Below are positions 57,284 to 64,000 of a DNA stretch of 64,000 bases, one piece after another (the stretch's first letter is position 1; each line of letters opens with the position of its first letter). This DNA is from Helicobacter suis HS1 (lineage in GTDB: Bacteria > Campylobacterota > Campylobacteria > Campylobacterales > Helicobacteraceae): assembly GCF_026000295.1 (NCBI RefSeq), contig NZ_AP026769.1:1364001-1428000 (forward strand), written 5' to 3'. The notes below the pieces were generated by a model that was not told where the DNA came from, ran no database searches, and saw only the letters and a list, made by a program, of their open reading frames with translations. The position numbers were made by a program, and so were the translations under genes.

Positions 57284-60094
57284 ATGCAAGAAAATTACGC
57301 TAAATTTTATGAAGAAGCCCAACAATTCTTAGGCGATCGAATCTATAAAGACTATCTGCGCCGCCTAGTTTATGGCACAGATGCCTCATGTTATCACTAC
57401 ATTCCCCAGATCGTGATTAAAGCCCTTAATGAAACAGAGATCATTAAGATTTATGCTTTAGCTCACAAATATAAAACCCCTCTTACTTTCAGAGCAGCGG
57501 GTAGCTCGCTTTCAGGGCAAAGTTGCTCTGAGGGGGTGTTGGTAATGGCTAGTTTGGGCTGGCAAGAAATTAAGCCAAATGGTGAGAGTATCCGTTTGGG
57601 TTGTGGGGTGATTGGTGAACAAGCCAACCATGCGCTTAAACAAAGCCAGCAAAAAATCGGACCCGATCCAGCCACGATTGCCACAGCGATGATAGGGGGG
57701 ATTTTAGCCAATAATGCTAGCGGTATGTGTTGTGGGGTGAAACAAAATAGTTACCAAACCCTTAAATCTATCCGTGTGATCTTAAGCGATGGCACGCTTT
57801 TAGACACCTCTGATAGCGCTAGTATAGAAAGTTTTAGAAAAAGCCATGCCAAACTTTTAGAAGGTCTTTTAAATTTGCGCCAAGAAATTTTAGACGATGC
57901 TGAGTTACACGCTTTAATCCACAAAAAATACCAGATTAAAAACACTACCGGTTATGGCCTTAATTCTTTGATTGATTTTGAAGACCCCATTGATATTTTA
58001 AGCCATTTATTCATCGGATCGGAGGGGACTTTGGGATTTATCGCCTCTTGTGAACTTGTTTGTGTACCGGATTTACCCTATAAAACTTGTTTGTTACTCT
58101 TTTATGAAACTTTAGGATTAGCCATAGACGGGGTGCGCATTTTAGCACAAAATGCGGATAAAATTAGTTCGGCTGAGGTGATGGATTTTGCGTGTTTGGC
58201 CTCTGTACAAGGGCATGAGGGCATGCCAGAAGTGCTCCAAGAAATCAAACCCGGTTATGCCTGTATTTTGGTGCAGTTAGAGCACAAAGACCCTAAAATT
58301 TTAAACAAAAACACCAAAGCCGTTCTTAAGGCGCTAGCTAGCGCCCCTACAATTTTACCCATAGCCCAAAGTTCTGATGAGAGCGAATATAGTAAGTGGT
58401 GGAAAATCCGTAAAAGTATGTTCCCCATTGTAACGGGTAGACGGCGCGTAGGGGCAAGTGTGATCACTGAAGATCTATGTTTTACAATGGATAATATCAA
58501 AGAAGGGATTGCCTCTTTAGAGCAACTTTTAGAAAAGCATGGCTTTAAAGATAATGGGGTGATTTTTGGGCATGCACTAAGTGGCAATGTACACTTTGTA
58601 ATCACCCCGCTTTTATCAGAAGAATCTGAAAGAGAACATTTTGAGGGCTTAGTATCAGACATGGCGCATATGGTGGCTTCTTTACAAGGTTCGATCAAAG
58701 CCGAGCATGGCACAGGGCGCATGGTTGCTCCCTTTGTAGAGCTTGAATGGGGTAAAAAGGCTTATGGGATTTGCCAACAAATTAAAGCCTTGTTTGATCC
58801 AGAAAAACTTTTAAATCCAGATGTGATTCTCTCAGATGATCCACAAATCCATACCAAAAATTTAAAATTAAGCACCCCCATTGCTCCGGAATTAGAACCT
58901 TGTATGGAATGTGGGTTTTGTGAGCGCATTTGTCCTAGCCGTTATCTCTCCCTCACCCCAAGACAGCGCATTGTATTACAAAGAGAGATTGCACACTTAC
59001 AAGAGCGCGTTAAAAATGGGCATGTATCCGATCAAGCTATGCTAAAAGAATTATTAGAAGGCTATGATTTTTTAAGCGATGAAACTTGTGCGGCTTGTCA
59101 TATGTGTTCTACACTCTGCCCACTAGGCATTGATAGCGCCACTATTGCGCTTAAAAGCCGCCAAAGAGTGAAAGCGCCTAGTTTAGCTAAGGTTATTTTA
59201 GAACATATGGATACAACTATAAACGCGCTTAAAGTGGGGCTTAGCACGGCTAAAATGGGTCAAGTTGTTTTAGGTTCTACTAATTTACAAAAACTAGCTT
59301 TAAAAGCCCATGCCAAACTAGGCACGCCAGCGGTTTCAAAATTCATGCCACAGAAAAACACCTATAAACTGCATGACAAACCGGCTAAAAAGAATGTGCT
59401 TTATTTTTCTACCTGTATTAACCGCGCTTTTGCACCCTCTGCTTTCATGCCCGATCAGCGCAGTTTACAAGAAGTCTTTGAATCACTATGTACTAAGGCG
59501 GGTTATGGCGTGATTTATCCTCAAGAGTTGCCTAAATTTTGCTGTGGTAAGGCCTTTATTAACTATCAGGATTTAAGCATACAAAACCAAGCCAAAAACG
59601 CCCACTTATTACACACTCTCTCCAGAAGTGGAGAAGTCCCCATTGTGCTTGATCACAGCGCGTGTAGTGCCTATCTCATTGAAAGTTTTAAGGATCAAGG
59701 GCTTTTAATTTATGACATACCCATTTTTATTAAAGAGGTTTTACTCCCCTCTTTAAAAATACAGCCTTTAGAGGAGAATGTGGCGGTTTATACCATGTGT
59801 TCTGCTAAGAGATTAGGCTATCAAGAGCAAATGCGATTCTTAGCCAAAAGTTGTACACGCGGGGAAGTGGTTGAGCATATTGATACCGGTTGCTGTGGCT
59901 TTGCGGGGGATAAAGGGTTTTTAACACCTGAACTTAATGAGCATGCTCTTTTAGATTTTGCGCGTTTTTATGAGGATAAGAATTTAAAGCGCGGGTTTTG
60001 TAGTTCAAGTACCTGTGAAGTGGGCTTAAGCCAACATGCCAAAATTCCCTTCCAACACATCGCGTACTTGGTAGATGCTTGTGCGCAATCCTGA
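57284..60094 (+). CDS. dld: FAD/iron-sulfur D-lactate dehydrogenase (GlcD-GlpC fusion)
   Basis: Respiratory D-lactate (or 2-hydroxyacid) dehydrogenase feeding electrons to menaquinone. The N-terminal half is a GlcD-type FAD domain: PLTFRAAGSSLSGQ, PDPATIATAMIGGILANNASGMCCG, LFIGSEGTLGFI, KAEHGTGRMVAPFVE. The C-terminal half has two 4Fe-4S motifs, CMECGFCERICP and CAACHMCSTLCPLG, then CCG domains (FCCGKAF, DTGCCGFAGDKGF). 936 residues, near the H. pylori HP1222 length. I chose ATG 57284, with AAAGG before it, over TTG 57278. Bases 57590-57694 are the source of the displaced copy in hemD. Confidence 0.92.
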   Translation: MQENYAKFYEEAQQFLGDRIYKDYLRRLVYGTDASCYHYIPQIVIKALNETEIIKIYALAHKYKTPLTFRAAGSSLSGQSCSEGVLVMASLGWQEIKPNGESIRLGCGVIGEQANHALKQSQQKIGPDPATIATAMIGGILANNASGMCCGVKQNSYQTLKSIRVILSDGTLLDTSDSASIESFRKSHAKLLEGLLNLRQEILDDAELHALIHKKYQIKNTTGYGLNSLIDFEDPIDILSHLFIGSEGTLGFIASCELVCVPDLPYKTCLLLFYETLGLAIDGVRILAQNADKISSAEVMDFACLASVQGHEGMPEVLQEIKPGYACILVQLEHKDPKILNKNTKAVLKALASAPTILPIAQSSDESEYSKWWKIRKSMFPIVTGRRRVGASVITEDLCFTMDNIKEGIASLEQLLEKHGFKDNGVIFGHALSGNVHFVITPLLSEESEREHFEGLVSDMAHMVASLQGSIKAEHGTGRMVAPFVELEWGKKAYGICQQIKALFDPEKLLNPDVILSDDPQIHTKNLKLSTPIAPELEPCMECGFCERICPSRYLSLTPRQRIVLQREIAHLQERVKNGHVSDQAMLKELLEGYDFLSDETCAACHMCSTLCPLGIDSATIALKSRQRVKAPSLAKVILEHMDTTINALKVGLSTAKMGQVVLGSTNLQKLALKAHAKLGTPAVSKFMPQKNTYKLHDKPAKKNVLYFSTCINRAFAPSAFMPDQRSLQEVFESLCTKAGYGVIYPQELPKFCCGKAFINYQDLSIQNQAKNAHLLHTLSRSGEVPIVLDHSACSAYLIESFKDQGLLIYDIPIFIKEVLLPSLKIQPLEENVAVYTMCSAKRLGYQEQMRFLAKSCTRGEVVEHIDTGCCGFAGDKGFLTPELNEHALLDFARFYEDKNLKRGFCSSSTCEVGLSQHAKIPFQHIAYLVDACAQS

Positions 60095-60761
60095 GCATTT
60101 GGCCATTATTATGGATGGCAATGGGAGGTGGGCTAAACAACAGGGTAAGCCTCGCACCTATGGCCACAGAAAAGGTGTGGGGGTTTTGCGTAATATCACT
60201 GTCTGGTGTGCACAAAACCAGATTCGCTACCTCACCCTGTATGCTTTTTCTACAGAAAATTGGAGTCGCCCCCAAACGGAAGTGGATTTTTTAATGGGTA
60301 TTCTTAAAAAGTATCTTAAAGAGGAACGCGCCACCTATTTAGAAAATAATATCCGTTTTAAAGTCATTGGCGATTTGAAGAAATTTAGCCCCTCTTTGCA
60401 AAAAACGATTTTAAATTTAGAACAAGAGACGACGCATAATAACGCCTTAACTCAAGTTTTAGCGCTTAATTATGGTAGCCGTGATGAGATTGCCCGGGCA
60501 TGTATTAATCTGATTAAAAAAGGGGCAAAGGGGGATATGCAACATCTAATCGCGCAACACCTAGATACGGCCGGTTTACCCGATGTGGATTTATTGGTGC
60601 GCACTGGAGGGGAAATGCGCCTTTCTAATTTTTTATTGTGGCAATCTAGTTATGCGGAGCTTTTTTTTAGCCCAGTGCTATGGCCTGATTTTACGCCTGC
60701 GCATTTACAAGAAATCATTGCCCTATTTAACCAGCGGCAACGCAAATTTGGTAGGGTGTGA
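60075..60761 (+). CDS. uppS: Undecaprenyl pyrophosphate synthase
   Basis: cis-Prenyltransferase making the C55 carrier lipid for cell-wall and glycan synthesis. The 228 residues include HLAIIMDGNGRWAKQQGKPRTYGHRKGV (catalytic Asp and P-loop), YLTLYAFSTENWSRPQTEVDFLM, LALNYGSRDEIARA, and DLLVRTGGEMRLSNFLLWQSSYAELFF for the second substrate. It overlaps dld by 20 bp, suggesting a shared transcript. Confidence 0.95.
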   Translation: MLVRNPEHLAIIMDGNGRWAKQQGKPRTYGHRKGVGVLRNITVWCAQNQIRYLTLYAFSTENWSRPQTEVDFLMGILKKYLKEERATYLENNIRFKVIGDLKKFSPSLQKTILNLEQETTHNNALTQVLALNYGSRDEIARACINLIKKGAKGDMQHLIAQHLDTAGLPDVDLLVRTGGEMRLSNFLLWQSSYAELFFSPVLWPDFTPAHLQEIIALFNQRQRKFGRV

Positions 60762-60773
60762 GAAAGGATTGCT

Positions 60774-61439
60774 ATGTTAGTGGTTATCTGGGATTTTGAT
60801 GGGGTGATCTTTGATAGCATGCATTTAAAGTGTGAGGGCTTTAAAACGCTATTTAAACGGCATGCAAAAACAAGTCAAGAGGCTTTAAAAGCCTTTGAGG
60901 ATTATCATTATACAAGTGGTGGGATAGGCCGCGCTGAAAAGATTACCTATTTTTATAACCATATTCTCAAACAACCCCTAAAAGCCGCCCAAATAGAAGC
61001 CCTTGTAGATGAATTTGGACAAATCATTACAAAAGACCTTTTTTCAAGAGAACATCTAAATCAAGATGTGCTAAATTTTATCAAAGCCCATTATCAAAAC
61101 TGCACTTTTCATATCGCTTCTGCGGCCTTGCATAGCGAGTTACAGATCTTGTGTGAGTTTTTAGGTCTCTTGCCCTATTTTAAAAGCATTGAGGGTAGCC
61201 CTCCCTCTAAGGCTAAAGTTTTGGCTAATTTGAAAACCGCATATGCTTACACAAGTCAAGAAATGCTTTTAATTGGGGATAGCAAAAGCGATTATGAAAG
61301 CGCACGGGTAAATAACATCAGCTTTTTAGGGTATAACAGCGCCTTTTTACAAGATATGCTCCCACAGGCCTATATCACAAGTTTTCAGGGGCTAGATTTA
61401 AAGACTCTAGCTACAAAGGCTGGCTCAAATCAATTTTAA
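60774..61439 (+). CDS. HAD-superfamily hydrolase
   Basis: A 221-residue phosphatase-like protein with the HAD motifs: WDFDGVIFDS (motif I, nucleophile Asp), FHIASAALHSELQILCEFL (motif II serine region), SPPSKAKVLANL (lysine), and MLLIGDSKSDYESARVNNISFLGY (motif IV). The cap resembles that of the phosphoglycolate phosphatase group. Substrate unknown. It lies 12 bp after uppS and overlaps the end of the convergent ABC transporter gene by 29 bp. Confidence 0.85.
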   Translation: MLVVIWDFDGVIFDSMHLKCEGFKTLFKRHAKTSQEALKAFEDYHYTSGGIGRAEKITYFYNHILKQPLKAAQIEALVDEFGQIITKDLFSREHLNQDVLNFIKAHYQNCTFHIASAALHSELQILCEFLGLLPYFKSIEGSPPSKAKVLANLKTAYAYTSQEMLLIGDSKSDYESARVNNISFLGYNSAFLQDMLPQAYITSFQGLDLKTLATKAGSNQF

Positions 61440-63129
61440 CATCACATCTTTCAATGGTACTAAGACGGTGGGCAATGACTAGCAAGGTTTTATCCTGTGT
61501 AATGGCATAAATTTCATCCATGATTTTTGTTTCTGTAGAGGTGTCTAGGGCTGAAGTGGCCTCGTCTAAAACCAGAACTTCAGGATCATCATAAAGCGCA
61601 CGGGCGATACCGATACGCTGTTTTTGCCCCCCGCTTAGATTAATCCCCCCCTCACCTATGCGGCTTTCTATCCCATTATGTGTACACAAAAAGTCATAAA
61701 TACATGCCCGCTTGCACACCTCAATCACTCTTTTTTCATCTAATGGGCTACCACAGGCTACATTGTCTGCTACAGTGCCATCAAAGAGATAGATATTCTG
61801 TGGGATATAGCCTATTTTTTGCCGCCAACTGCGGATATTTTGAGAATCAAGGGGTTTTTCATCAATAAAAATTGTGCCTTTATTAGGGTAAAGAACCCCT
61901 ATGATGATGTCTACAAGAGTGGATTTACCACAGCCACTAGGCCCAATAAAGGCGACCTTTTGCCCTTTCTTGATAGTGAGGTTAATATTTTGCAAAATTG
62001 GGTGGCTTCTTCTGTAAGCAAAGTAGATATTTTGCAAAATAATATTTTGAGAAAAACGCAAGGGTAAATCCCCCTCCTCTTGAATGGGGCGTTTGAGTTC
62101 TCTATAAATATTAGTGATTGCATGCTGGCTATAAAGAATGGTGTTAAAACAGCCTAAAATCTTGCTAATAGAGGGGAGCATGCGATAAAGCGCTAGGGCA
62201 TACATAGAGATAATGGGCAAAACCATTTTGGCATCGCCGTATTTGTGTAGCACATAAACTACTGAGAGAATAAGCAAGCTAAAACCCACAGTCTCTAAAA
62301 ATTTAGTAGGAATAGCTTGCAGGGTCTGTGTGGTGGTTTGGATTTTAGCGCGGCTTAAACTGCTTTGGCTAAAGTCGCTATGGGCTTGTAGATACTTATC
62401 CTTGAGCTTTGTGATTTTAAAATTACCAAAAAATTTAGCAAATACTTGATCAGCGCCGATGTTAGAGGTGGTGATTGCCTGCCCTTTTTTTTGGATAATC
62501 TTAGCAACATACTTACTAATAAAAATCACCTGTAGGATCAAAATCACACTCAAAACAAGAGTCATTTTCCAATTAGTCAATACAAGCATGCTATAAAGAA
62601 AAAGAACGGTGGTGATTTCTGTAAAAATACCAATCAGAGCGCCAAAGCTCTCTAAAACTTGGTAACTCTTGCTATTAATGGTGTTTCTGGTGTGGTTAAC
62701 ATCCATCGTGATATGTTCCAGATAAGAGATTTTTAAATAACACATGAAAAGTTGTTGGGCTAGATCATGGGCTTTGTGGGAGCTAAAGCGGGTATAAAGG
62801 TAGGTAAAAAGCAAAGAGTAACCCATGCGGAAAAGATAAAGACCTACTAGCATAAAAGCAAAGAGATAAGCAAAATGCAAAGGACTTGAAAAGTGTAGCG
62901 CTTCATAGACAGCATGGCCATAGCGGTTAGAAAGAACAAGATCAGGGGAGCTAGCAAGGGTGATAAAGGGCATGATCATGCTAATAGAGAAGGTTTCTAT
63001 TATGCTTAAAAGAATGGAGCCTAAGGTGAGCCAAGTTAATGTCTTTTTATCTCTTTTATTGGTGAGGGCAAACATTTGAGAAATGGTGCGTAAAAAAACC
63101 TTGATAGTACCGGGGTGCTTTCTTTTCAA
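61411..63129 (-). CDS. ABC-type lipid-linked oligosaccharide flippase (Wzk/PglK-like)
   Basis: Half-size ABC exporter of 572 residues. The N-terminal half has six membrane helices. The nucleotide-binding domain has Walker A GPSGCGKSTLVDII, Q-loop GYIPQNIYLF, signature LSGGQKQRIGIAR, Walker B LVLDEATSALD, and the H-loop IAHRLST. The C-terminal RCDVKIDL ending and the sequence around DGTVADNVACG match the PglK/Wzk group. That group flips undecaprenyl-linked glycans for lipopolysaccharide or protein glycosylation (H. pylori Wzk, HP1206). Placement beside uppS, which makes the same carrier lipid, fits that role. Confidence 0.82.
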   Translation of the reverse strand: MKRKHPGTIKVFLRTISQMFALTNKRDKKTLTWLTLGSILLSIIETFSISMIMPFITLASSPDLVLSNRYGHAVYEALHFSSPLHFAYLFAFMLVGLYLFRMGYSLLFTYLYTRFSSHKAHDLAQQLFMCYLKISYLEHITMDVNHTRNTINSKSYQVLESFGALIGIFTEITTVLFLYSMLVLTNWKMTLVLSVILILQVIFISKYVAKIIQKKGQAITTSNIGADQVFAKFFGNFKITKLKDKYLQAHSDFSQSSLSRAKIQTTTQTLQAIPTKFLETVGFSLLILSVVYVLHKYGDAKMVLPIISMYALALYRMLPSISKILGCFNTILYSQHAITNIYRELKRPIQEEGDLPLRFSQNIILQNIYFAYRRSHPILQNINLTIKKGQKVAFIGPSGCGKSTLVDIIIGVLYPNKGTIFIDEKPLDSQNIRSWRQKIGYIPQNIYLFDGTVADNVACGSPLDEKRVIEVCKRACIYDFLCTHNGIESRIGEGGINLSGGQKQRIGIARALYDDPEVLVLDEATSALDTSTETKIMDEIYAITQDKTLLVIAHRLSTIERCDVKIDLSQPL

Positions 63130-63195
63130 AGATTGTCCTTAAATGGGAAATAGCAGGGATTATACTTGATCCTTGATTATTTAGATAGATTAGTC

Positions 63196-63224
63196 TATAA
63201 TCCGCCTTTCGGTTTTACCGAAAA
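63196..63224 (+). promoter_or_regulatory. tsaA promoter -10 and 5' leader hairpin
   Basis: TATAAT (63196-63201) lies 50 bp upstream of the ATG of tsaA. Just after it is a hairpin with a 7-bp stem TTTCGGT / ACCGAAA and a three-base loop (63207-63223), which would lie in the 5' leader. Confidence 0.5.
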
Positions 63225-63250
63225 TCCAATCATATTTGAAGGAGTTTTTG

Positions 63251-63847
63251 ATGTTAGTAACCAAGTTAGCCCCTGATTTTAAGGCCAGTGCGATTTTACC
63301 TAATAACCAAGTAGATGAGCATTTTGAGCTTTCTAGAAATTTAGGCCAAAATGGCGCTGTGCTTTTCTTTTGGCCTAAAGATTTTACCTTTGTTTGCCCT
63401 TCTGAGATCATCGCCTTTGATCACCGCGTGAAAGAATTTCATAAACGCGGTTTTAATGTCATTGGGGTTTCTACAGATACCGAAGTGGTACACTTTGCTT
63501 GGAAAAACACCCCTGTAGAAAAGGGCGGGATTGGACAGATTTCTTTCCCTATGGTAGCAGATGTTACTAAAGACATTGCTAGGAGCTATGATGTTTTATT
63601 TAACAATGCTATCGCACTGAGGGGATCTTTTCTAATTGATAAACACCAAAGAATACGCCATGCAGTGATTAATGATTTCCCACTAGGCCGTAATGTAGAT
63701 GAAATGCTACGCATGGTTGATGCGCTAATTTTCTTTGAAGAACATGGCGAAGTTTGTCCTGCAGGCTGGCATAAAGGCGATGCTGGCATGAAAGCCACCC
63801 ATGAAGGCGTGGCTGAATATCTCAAAGAACACGCTAATAAACTCTAA
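63251..63847 (+). CDS. tsaA: Alkyl hydroperoxide reductase / 2-Cys peroxiredoxin (TsaA, AhpC)
   Basis: Thioredoxin-dependent peroxidase, a main oxidative-stress defence and abundant antigen in H. pylori. The 198-residue protein has the peroxidatic cysteine in FWPKDFTFVCPSEI (near residue 49) and the resolving cysteine in HGEVCPAGWHKGD (near residue 170). Translation starts at ATG 63251, with GAAGGAG 8 bases before it, not at the earlier in-frame codon. Exactly the length of H. pylori TsaA. Confidence 0.96.
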   Translation: MLVTKLAPDFKASAILPNNQVDEHFELSRNLGQNGAVLFFWPKDFTFVCPSEIIAFDHRVKEFHKRGFNVIGVSTDTEVVHFAWKNTPVEKGGIGQISFPMVADVTKDIARSYDVLFNNAIALRGSFLIDKHQRIRHAVINDFPLGRNVDEMLRMVDALIFFEEHGEVCPAGWHKGDAGMKATHEGVAEYLKEHANKL

Positions 63848-63975
63848 TTAGTTGTTCAAGGCTGTGGGGTAATGCTCCCCTTAGCCTGTGCTACCCTTGA
63901 TTTTTGTTAGTAAAAGTCCCCCTTTATCTATCAAAACTTAAGCAAAACACGCTGATAAAAATTTTGGAGGTATCC

Positions 63976-64000
63976 ATGCAAAATTTTATTGAAAAAGAAT
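63976..64000 (+). CDS. Start of an unidentified gene running off the right edge
   Basis: ATG preceded by TTGGAGGTATCC (GGAGG, 6 bases before the start), encoding MQNFIEKE before the window ends. The ribosome site makes a real start likely. Eight residues are too few to identify the product. Confidence 0.5.

Noticed and set aside
63859-63887. Rho-independent terminator after tsaA
   Set aside because: A two-part stem (AGGCT/AGCCT with GGGG/CCCC) exists, but no T run follows directly, so I did not list it as a feature.

Overview
The window comes from a gastric Helicobacter that is not H. pylori. It has AT-rich coding, the complete urease cluster ureAB-ureI-ureEFGH with an acid-gated urea channel, a GroES with a His-rich metal-binding tail, short H. 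pylori-like operons, and gene orders matching H. pylori blocks (nifU-murE-tal; groEL-groES-dnaG; fliW-bamD-lon-tyrA; tatB-tatC-queA-rsmG; efp-fba-ppi; crcB-hemD-dld-uppS). A working selenium trait (SelD with an in-frame UGA) and an FkbM methyltransferase interrupted by an 8-bp repeat tract set it apart from H. pylori. I cannot name the species from sequence alone; the H. suis / H. heilmannii / H. bizzozeronii / H. felis group fits.

Layout. 0-5.7 kb: NifU-like protein, murE, tal, pyrB, a lipoprotein, nusA. 5.7-10.1 kb: a damaged dcuA, a VirB4-type ATPase and a small outer-membrane protein. 10.2-13.4 kb: an accessory zone holding a decayed IS605-type element, a type II restriction-modification locus and an old-yellow-enzyme gene, all overwritten in places. 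13.4-20.7 kb: groEL, groES, dnaG, a PP-loop protein, two hypotheticals and selD. 20.8-22.9 kb: the FkbM gene and a hypothetical. 23-30.5 kb, minus strand: an acetone/acetoacetate operon (fadA, scoA, scoB, acxA, acxC, acxB), heavily frameshifted. 30.6-36.9 kb: proC, fliW, bamD, lon, tyrA, fliQ, a damaged murB. 36.9-42 kb: mqo, an NlpC/P60 protein, a tyrosine phosphatase, rpoD. 42-45.5 kb: tatB, tatC, queA, rsmG, two small genes, tRNA-Ser. 45.6-51.5 kb: urease. 51.6-64 kb: a sugar-epimerase-like protein, efp, fba, a PPIase, crcB, hemD, a rhodanese, dld, uppS, a HAD hydrolase, a Wzk/PglK-type ABC flippase and the peroxiredoxin tsaA.

The most striking signal is not a gene. At ten places a segment of 18-270 bp has been replaced by sequence that belongs about 1.6 kb further right on the same strand. 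The displacement falls almost linearly along the window (1639 at 7 kb, about 1629 at 11-12 kb, 1622 at 15.5 kb, 1615 at 21 kb, 1580 at 36 kb, 1544 at 56 kb), and the replaced and replacing lengths are equal. These patches break dcuA, the restriction-modification genes, the old yellow enzyme, the groEL 3' end, fliQ, murB, crcB and hemD. The regular, drifting displacement is what a coordinate-offset error during assembly correction would give, and is hard to obtain biologically. Many of the apparent pseudogenes and fusion proteins here should therefore not be taken at face value until reads are checked. Independently, several genes (lon, acxA, acxB, acxC, fadA, the 55-kb membrane protein) carry single-base frameshifts, many of them in homopolymers.
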